Below, one piece after another: positions 57,143 through 64,000 of a DNA stretch of 64,000 bases (its first letter is position 1; every line of letters begins with the position of its first letter). The stretch is from Lunularia cruciata (taxonomy: Eukaryota; Streptophyta; Marchantiopsida; Lunulariales; Lunulariaceae). The position numbers were made by a program, and so were the translations under genes. Location of the stretch: NCBI GenBank assembly GCA_948567375.1, contig OX419762.1, positions 34,601,465-34,665,464 on the forward strand. Reading direction: 5' to 3'. The notes below the pieces were generated by a model that was not told the DNA's origin, made no database searches, and saw only the letters and a program-made list of their open reading frames with translations.

Positions 57143-60100
57143 AGTTGATCCTTCCTTGACTTCTCTATATCACCTCCTTGTGCTTTCTCCAAGCTCTTAT
57201 GAATGCTTTGGAAGGTGGGAAGATCAAAGTGAATAGGTAAGGTAGATTCAATACCATATATGAAATGAAATGGAGAATATCCGCTGGAAGTCTTCATGGT
57301 TATCCTATATTCCCATAAAATTGCAATGAATCTTTCTGTCCCAATGATGTTTAGCCCTCTCTATTTTTGTATCTTTGGCAAGTATTATGCACAAAATCTG
57401 ATTGGTTCTATCTGCCAAGCCATTAAAGTTTGGCTTATAGGATGTAGTTATTCTATGTTTGATAGAGAAATTTTGTAGCATTGCTGTAGTGATGCTTCTT
57501 GTAAACTCTTGTTCTAAAGATAAGTGTATTATATAGAAAATTGGTGAATGAATGTATTATTGTAAAGTTTGTGATCCACGATAATGGTGGCTTTCTCTCT
57601 AATCAAGTAATGTCTCCTTCTTGAGACCAAAATCACTACCAACCCTTCTCTCTTCAGGATGGAGCAGTTCTTTTGTATTGAAACCATTTGTCTATTAGCA
57701 TAAGTTATTGGATGATCATGCCTGTCTTGGTCTAATTGACTAAAAATGCATCCTATAGCTAGATTGAAAATATTAGGGTAAAGATGATAAGCTTACTCCA
57801 ATAAGGTTTAGCAAGAATTGGAGTCACAAAAAGGGATTTCTTGAGCTCCTCAAAAGCTTTAAGAGCCTCTTTGTCCTCCAAAATCACCATGTATTCTACA
57901 CCCTTCTTCATGTAGATGGTTAATGCATAAGCCTTGTTGGAAAATGAGAAGATAAACCTCCTATAGTACCCAATCATCCCCAAGAATTGACATAACTTTG
58001 TCAAGCCTGAAGAGAATGGAAGGTGTGAGATTTTCCTCACCTTCTTAGGATCAACTACTATTCCATCCTTGGAAATGATGTGCCTCAAAAGTATATCTTC
58101 ATCATAACCAAAAATGCATTTCTTTAGGTTGAGTGATGCATTTGCTTCATCCCAGCATTGCAAGACCTTGATCAGATGTTCAAAGTGCTCCTCCTTGCTC
58201 CCATAGACAGAAAAATCATCAATGAAGTCTCTCACAAATTTTTGAATGAAAGGTTCAAACACCTTGTTCATGAACCATTGGAATGTGCTGAGTGTATTGC
58301 AAAACCCAAAAGGCATGACCTTGAAAGCATAAGTCTTCTAAGGTGTGATGAATATGGTGAGTTGTTAATGCTTTGGTGAAATATTGATTGGGTTATACCC
58401 ATTATAACCAACTCCAAAACTATACCTCTCATGACTTGCAATCTCCTCCAAGATCTCATCAATGAATGACTAAGGGTAATAGTCCTTCTAAGTAATAATG
58501 TTCAACTTCTTGTACTCAATACATATCCAAAGTTTACCATCTTTTTCCTTTACAATCACAATTAGAGACATCTATTATGAATTCTCCACCTCAAAGATAA
58601 CTCCAGCCTCCTTGAGCTTATCAATCTCCTCTTTCACAACCAAAGCTATTGGTGGGCTGATGCAACATTGCTTTTGGTAGATTGATTTTGCATGTGAAGC
58701 CACCTCTATCTTGTGCTCCTCCAAGGTGACTTCCTTTAGATCCTTGTTATTGAAAGCAAACACATGGATGAACTTACAATAAATCTCCTCAAATCTCATC
58801 TTCTCTACCTTGGTAACATTTGGACCATACTTGAGGGTAGATAATCTCCTCTCTATCTCCTCAAGTGTCAATGGTGATTTATTTAGACCTTCCATAACCT
58901 TTGGCTTAGGTGAAAAATCCATAGCACACAAGGGATATACATTTGAATCAGATTAAAGATTCATCTTCCTCCATGCTTGTGTCCACACCTAAAGCTCCTT
59001 CTTTTGAATTTGATTCCCAATAATCAGAAGATGTTGTATTTGAATGTGAAGTGTTGGTGGTGTTAGTCACAAGAACTATAACTTGATTGTTTGGTGATCC
59101 AATCCTCAAGTACCCTTTGTGCCATCAATCAATTATGTATGCTGCTCTCAAGCATAGCCTCCCAAGAAACAAATCATAGATTGAATCTTTCAAGACTTGG
59201 AAAGTCATGAGATTTTGAACTCCCATAACTAAAGCTACCACCTAATCTATCACCCATATTGGTCAAACTTGTTGTTTGTTTTCCATGCTCACCACAAATG
59301 TTGAAGGTCTAGAGTGTATCATACCTTACTTTGTCATCAACCTCTCTAACATGACATTCATTGTAGATCCTCCATCAACAAGTGCATTCTTGATGATTTG
59401 ACAATTCAATCTCACATCAATCTTGTAGGCATATTCACAAGCCTACCATGGTGTTGGTTTGGCATCCACCACCTCCATTGATACTGGAGTTTTCTCTTTT
59501 GTTTTTTTTTTCCTCTTGCTCCTTGTAGAACTCAAACCATCTCTAAGCTCTTTTCTCAAGGTAGGATTCAAAGTAATCAATTGGCCCATTATGATGTTAG
59601 CCTTATGACTACCAACATCTTCCAACATATTGCAGTTCCATTGTTGCTTTGAGATCAAGAAGTCCTCTATCCCCAACTTCTTCTTTGGAGTCTTTGTTGA
59701 TGGTGTTGAAGTGCTAGTGCAAGTGCTCATAGTTGGTATAGGAGTATCCCTGCTAGAAGTAAATCCTTGAGACGAGTGTAACCCTCTTCAAAACAAGCTC
59801 TCTTCTTCTCTTGTGCCAAAAGATCCAAATTAAGACCTTTGGAGTTTGAGCACTCCTCCTTCTTGTATTTTCTCTCAACCACATCTATTGATGCTATCCT
59901 CTTACCTTTATTTTGATGAGGAACCACTTGGGTTTCACTATCTCTCTCTTTCTCCCTATTGGCTCTCTCATAACTCCTTCCTCCATGGTAAGTGGGATTT
60001 GGGCAATTCCTTTGGATGAGATCTCTTCCTCCACAATTGAAATGATTTTTATCATTGAAATTGTTGGTTGGTTGGCTATTTCTTCTATATGGATAGCTTT

Positions 60101-61690
60101 CATAACTCCTAGACACTCTCCCTACATTCTAATCCACCTCTCTCTTCTCCCATAGTTGCACTACATTGATGTTGAGATTTAAAAGTTGTTTTGTGATGGT
60201 TTGAAGTGGATCTTTTAGTAGAGGTGCAAGAATTGGAGTAACTACTACTTGTGGTGCAACCTTTGCCACCAAAGTATCAAAGGTTCCACAATTCTTATAA
60301 CTAAAGGAAAACTCTCCCAAGACTTTTCTTACCCATCTCTCTTCTCTCTCTTTTGGTATTTTGACTCATACCATGTAAGACTGCATCCTCAAAGAAATAT
60401 GGTAATAATGAGGCCCACTCATTCTTCCTCCTTTAATTTTTTCTATGCAAGCTCTCTTGAATTATCTCACAAATTCCTCCACATCTTCTCCATCTTTGCC
60501 AAAGAAAACCATAAGTTTTCCCATCTTAGCACTTCACTATCTTTCTCTTTTCTCTCAATTTTTGTTTCTTTTCTCTCACTCTAAAACTAATAGACTATCT
60601 ACATGACTAACACCATTTGAGAGTAATACACCCTAGGGAACACAAAAGGTTCAAGTTGCTCCCAAGATTTCTATAGCAAAATCAAATCCTAAAGTGCATA
60701 TTCATCAAAACTTCATGGATAGTTTATCCATAAGTTGAAAGATTACTTGCATCACTAATCTTGAGAACTAGCTTATGAAAGTGGTAGTTTCTCTATAGAT
60801 GTGCTAAGACTCTCTCCAAGATCTTTCATCAAAATCTCCAAAAGTGCTATTACTCCACAACACTCATTTCTTTTTGGAAGTCCTTCCATTCTATAGATCT
60901 CACACAACTCCTTGGTCTTAGATCTCCTCCCTCCCAATCTTGGTAAAGAAGGTCCAACATGCAATCCCAAGTCAAGTTAGCCTCTCTTTTCCCTCAATCT
61001 CTTGCTCTCAAAGGTCAATAGACATGAACTTAACTTATGTCCTTTCTCTCCACATAAAAACACTTAGAATCACTCTTGCCTCCAAGTAGTGTATGCTTTT
61101 GTATCCTCTCATCGCTCTCTTCAAATTCTATTCTAAACTCTTTTTTTTCTCAATATCAACCTCTATAATCATCTCAAACCCTTGAAGAACCTTGCATAGC
61201 CTCAATTTCACTGTTGGTGACCTTCCATGTTCCCAAGATGAATCTAAACACTCAAATATGCTTTTGGTTGTTCTCATACTCCTCATGCATTAGATCTCAA
61301 CTCTCCAAAATTGACCTTTCCTCATAATGTTACTAAATTATCTTAATTTTTATATTATAGTCCTTTGAAATTTTTCACATTTCACCAAAACCCCAAGGTG
61401 TTCTTCCTTGAAAAATTTCATATCTTTTCATCAAGCCATTTGGCCTAGGCACCTTTCTATTCAACACACATCCTCTACATTTGGTCTAAAAATCACCCCC
61501 TCACTTCAAAAATTTATAACACTCTTTACATAAATGATCTCTCTCTAATTTTCAAACCAAGACATAGCCTATCTACCACTCAATTTTCTCAAAAATTTTC
61601 ACGGCAATCCAATTCAAGATGTAGAAATTGCAACCCTATACAAATTTCTAAAGAACATGTGATTTCAAGAGCAGTTTACCCTATCAACGT
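57143..61690 (-). mobile_element. Ty3/gypsy (non-chromovirus) fossil, main part on the - strand
   Basis: This continues the - strand element split by the younger chromovirus. From high to low coordinates: a gag part (about 60.54-60.1 kb), a zinc-knuckle region (about 60.05 kb, FNCGGRDLIQRNCPN), protease (about 59.4-59.3 kb, LVDGGST), the region before the RT (58.93-58.58 kb), reverse transcriptase and RNase H start (58.32-57.76 kb, DDFSVYG core) and late integrase (about 57.3-57.15 kb, SSGYSPFHFIYGIE). The DDFSVYG and VDPKKV style recalls the OTA/Athila-Tat side of the family and early-plant relatives; that placement is tentative. 60.55-61.69 kb is probably its leader, and no matching 5' LTR was found. 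It is broken, with many breaks, and is older than its guest. Confidence 0.75.
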
Positions 61691-61711
61691 CCAAAAAGTC
61701 TAGCTTAGTGC

Positions 61712-62135
61712 TATCATGCAATTTGTAGCATCACACCTAGATTGCTTAGACTCTAGAGTAGTAGTGTTAGTAGTCAAAGGTATTTTAGAAGTTACTCATA
61801 GCCTACTTATTGATGGTCAGATTTCCTATATGGGGTATTGACTACATGGTAGGACCCACCATCACTTTGGATTGTTTGCAACTTTGGGTGTGCCAAGACT
61901 GTTAAGGTTGGGGATCCAAGTCAAAATCAAAGGTATACCCTGAAGTGCTTCTCAAGAGAGCTCACTTCTCTGATGTTGAGCTTTTGAGTTCCTGGCTAGA
62001 GTGAACAAAAAGCTGGTGAGTGTCACCTAGAGTCTCTTTGCTAAAGTGGGTGTGGCTTTACTGTAATTAGTGCTCAATTGTTGGCATATTGTTAAGTGAT
62101 AGATCAAGTACCAATCTCATTGAGTGTGATTCAAA
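61712..62135 (+). repeat. Third copy of the ~370 bp dispersed repeat
   Basis: It matches the units at 2991-3796 over its full length, including the downstream tail ATCAAGTACTAAT.TGATTGAGTGTGAT, in the same orientation. Blocks such as AGTAGTAGTGTT, TACTTATTGATGGTCAGATT and AAAATCAAAGGTATAC are shared. It may be part of the LTR or leader of the element that follows. Confidence 0.75.
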
Positions 62136-64000
62136 TTGTGTGAACAAATTGATAACATCAAAGAAGTGAGAGTCATGGGGAAATCAGGTGCAAGGATTGA
62201 GGGTGTTGGTGATATCTCCAAGCTTGGTAGATCATGGTACCTTGATCCAAGTTTAGGTTTTCCTAAGAGTGATTGTGTACATAAGCGTTGACCAAATTTG
62301 GAGTGAGAAAGAGAGTTGATTTCAAGCGGTAGTGTTTGTTTTGAGCTCAAGAGGTGAAAGTAGTACCAATTTGGTGCGAGTTGAGGTCAAAAAGTGAAAT
62401 TGAAGGTGGAGTTGGGAGCTCATCCCCGTGAATTATGGATTTGGGGAATCCAGTCCATCTAATTTGGCTTGAGTAAAGATTTAGCAGAGGATTTGGTGGT
62501 CAACCAACTCTAGGGATTTATGTCAAATTTTATGGAGGATTTTGGTCAGATTTTGGCAAGAAAAAATTTCATCCTATTCTTGGTGAGATTTGTTGCTGAC
62601 AAAGTAGATAGATAACTTTGATTATGTCAAATGCAAAATGGTGGCAAAGTTAGTCTGGTGTTGATTTATGAGATAGAGCCTTTTTTGTTAGCCTTCTTGT
62701 GATTGGATCCCTCTATTCTCTACTCCTTATTTGTACATCATGTTTGTGTGAAGTGCCTTAATTTTAGAGCATTGGTGCTTTGGTGTACTCTTGGTAGTGA
62801 GGCTGGAGTGATGAACAATCAGACTACCTTTGTTTCTCTCTGGTGAGATATGATGTGATGACCTGTAGAACATGAGAGTACGCATTGTGATGGTAAGTTA
62901 TAGGTTGCCCTTTCCCCTAGTGTAGTTGTAGTAGTTATAGTTACATTAGTGGGTGACATTTGGTTGGTGGTGTTGGCTATTGGTGGTGATTTTTAGTGGG
63001 GGTACTTGCAATGGTTCCAATTGTGGGTTGCAAGTTTTGGTTAATTATCACAATGGAGTTCTTTGGGGATTCTAGAGGATAACATTACTAAACATAGTGG
63101 GTTTACTTAGAGTAGCACTTCATATCAGCCTGTATTTGACATCCCAATGAGAGAGGAGATTGACTCTGAGTTGGAGTTTGACACAAGAGTTAATTCATTT
63201 GAGAGTGCACTTGGTATGTTTGCACTATTGTTGTGGGACATGGATGAGATTTATATGACTTCCAAAGGTCCTATGCATTACTCTGGTACAATGGATACCA
63301 TTGAGTTGGATGATTTCATCCAAGAGTTTGATAGTTGGTGTGATTTGCAATAGATGTGGAACATGACTTTTTCACACCCTTCATAGCATGGAAAGGATTA
63401 TTTCAATACTTGGAGGGTTTGAAGATGGACAACTACCATGAGTTTAAGAGAGCACACTTGGAGGAGATTGAACTATAGAGATAGTATTGGTCTCCAAACT
63501 ATATTTCCATCACTTCAAACTTGGTATCTAGGGATAGATTGGTAGTGTCCATGAGTTCTAGCTCTAGTAGCATTGGTGGATCTCTTGGAAATAATGCTAC
63601 TACAAGGGGAGGTGTAGTATTGGGGTTTAAACCCATGGTAAAATTCCTCTAGTGTTTGAGGTAGAACTACCAAGGAATACATACTGACAAGTTGAAGATC
63701 TTGTAGGAGTTCCAAAGGAAGGCTGGAGAGAGCATAGGCAAGGCATACACTTGCATGAGGTGGTTGATCAGTTTACTCAAGGAGTTATTGAGGCCCAAGC
63801 AGTCCAATTTTAGTATGGTATATTGAAAAATGAGTTGTGACATAGAGTTCATGATGCTACATTGTTACATACTACTTCATTTACTTTGGCAGTGGTCTTT
63901 GGTTTGGCTGAGCATTTTGAGCTCAATATGGTGGAGGAGAGAGTGATGACATCTGGATTTGGTAGAGAGACCTCATCTATGATCGTTACTTCTTCTAGAG
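62136..64000 (+). mobile_element. Probable LTR-retroelement fossil, leader and gag, cut by the window edge
   Basis: From about 63147 the + strand carries gag-like sequence. An acidic stretch with MDTIELDDFIQEFDSWCDLQ is followed by pieces resembling the capsid part of Ty3/gypsy gag, and near 63690-63790 an EFQRKAGESIGKAYTCMRW-type block. The first kilobase (62136-63140) is non-coding and could be LTR plus leader; I found no clear primer site. The element is broken and runs out of the window, so family and length are uncertain. Confidence 0.5.

Noticed and set aside
1-64000. CRISPR arrays, bacterial operons and prophage features
   Set aside because: The window is plant nuclear DNA; the repeats seen are tandem duplications, microsatellites and transposon ends, with no spacer-repeat layout.

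Overview
The window looks like nuclear DNA of a land plant. It holds plant-type telomere repeats (TTTAGGG/CCCTAAA), Ty1/copia and Ty3/gypsy LTR elements (one a chromodomain chromovirus) primed by initiator-tRNA-Met, plant-style LINEs, and one recognisable host gene, a long intron-poor Aux/IAA-like protein without the auxin degron. A long non-canonical Aux/IAA of this kind points by inference to an early-diverging lineage, most likely a bryophyte (for example a liverwort). The sequence alone does not prove the species.

Layout. 1-7.5 kb is repeat-rich: three to five ends of an unnamed terminal-inverted-repeat (TIR) element, a tandem pair of a ~370 bp repeat, and the 3' end of a LINE on the + strand. 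7.5-15.1 kb is a very AT-rich, CG-poor block with almost no open frames, an (AT)30 tract and several local duplications. 15.1-36.9 kb is a more GC-balanced, CG-containing, low-repeat island. Its only gene I can support is the Aux/IAA-like gene at about 27.5-30.2 kb; the rest of the island gives no recognisable protein or RNA gene.

36.9-64 kb is a retroelement graveyard. It starts with a decayed LINE (- strand, 36.9-39.4 kb), then a Ty1/copia fossil (40672-44461, target duplication TCCAT). Next is a nested stack of Ty3/gypsy fossils. An old chromovirus copy (44729-~50.5 kb) carries an unidentified ~1.9 kb insert. It is abutted by a - strand non-chromovirus gypsy copy (~50.5-51.57 kb and 57.14-~61.7 kb). 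That copy is split by a younger, nearly full-length chromovirus copy (51574-57137) with 424/425 bp LTRs and target duplication CCATG. The right edge carries a third copy of the ~370 bp repeat followed by gag-like sequence of another LTR element.

How the parts work together: the host gene probably encodes a nuclear repressor or modulator of the auxin transcription machinery, able to join ARF/IAA assemblies through its C-terminal PB1 domain but without the auxin-triggered degradation box. The flanking repeats show the order of insertions and the border between open gene space and silenced repeat space.
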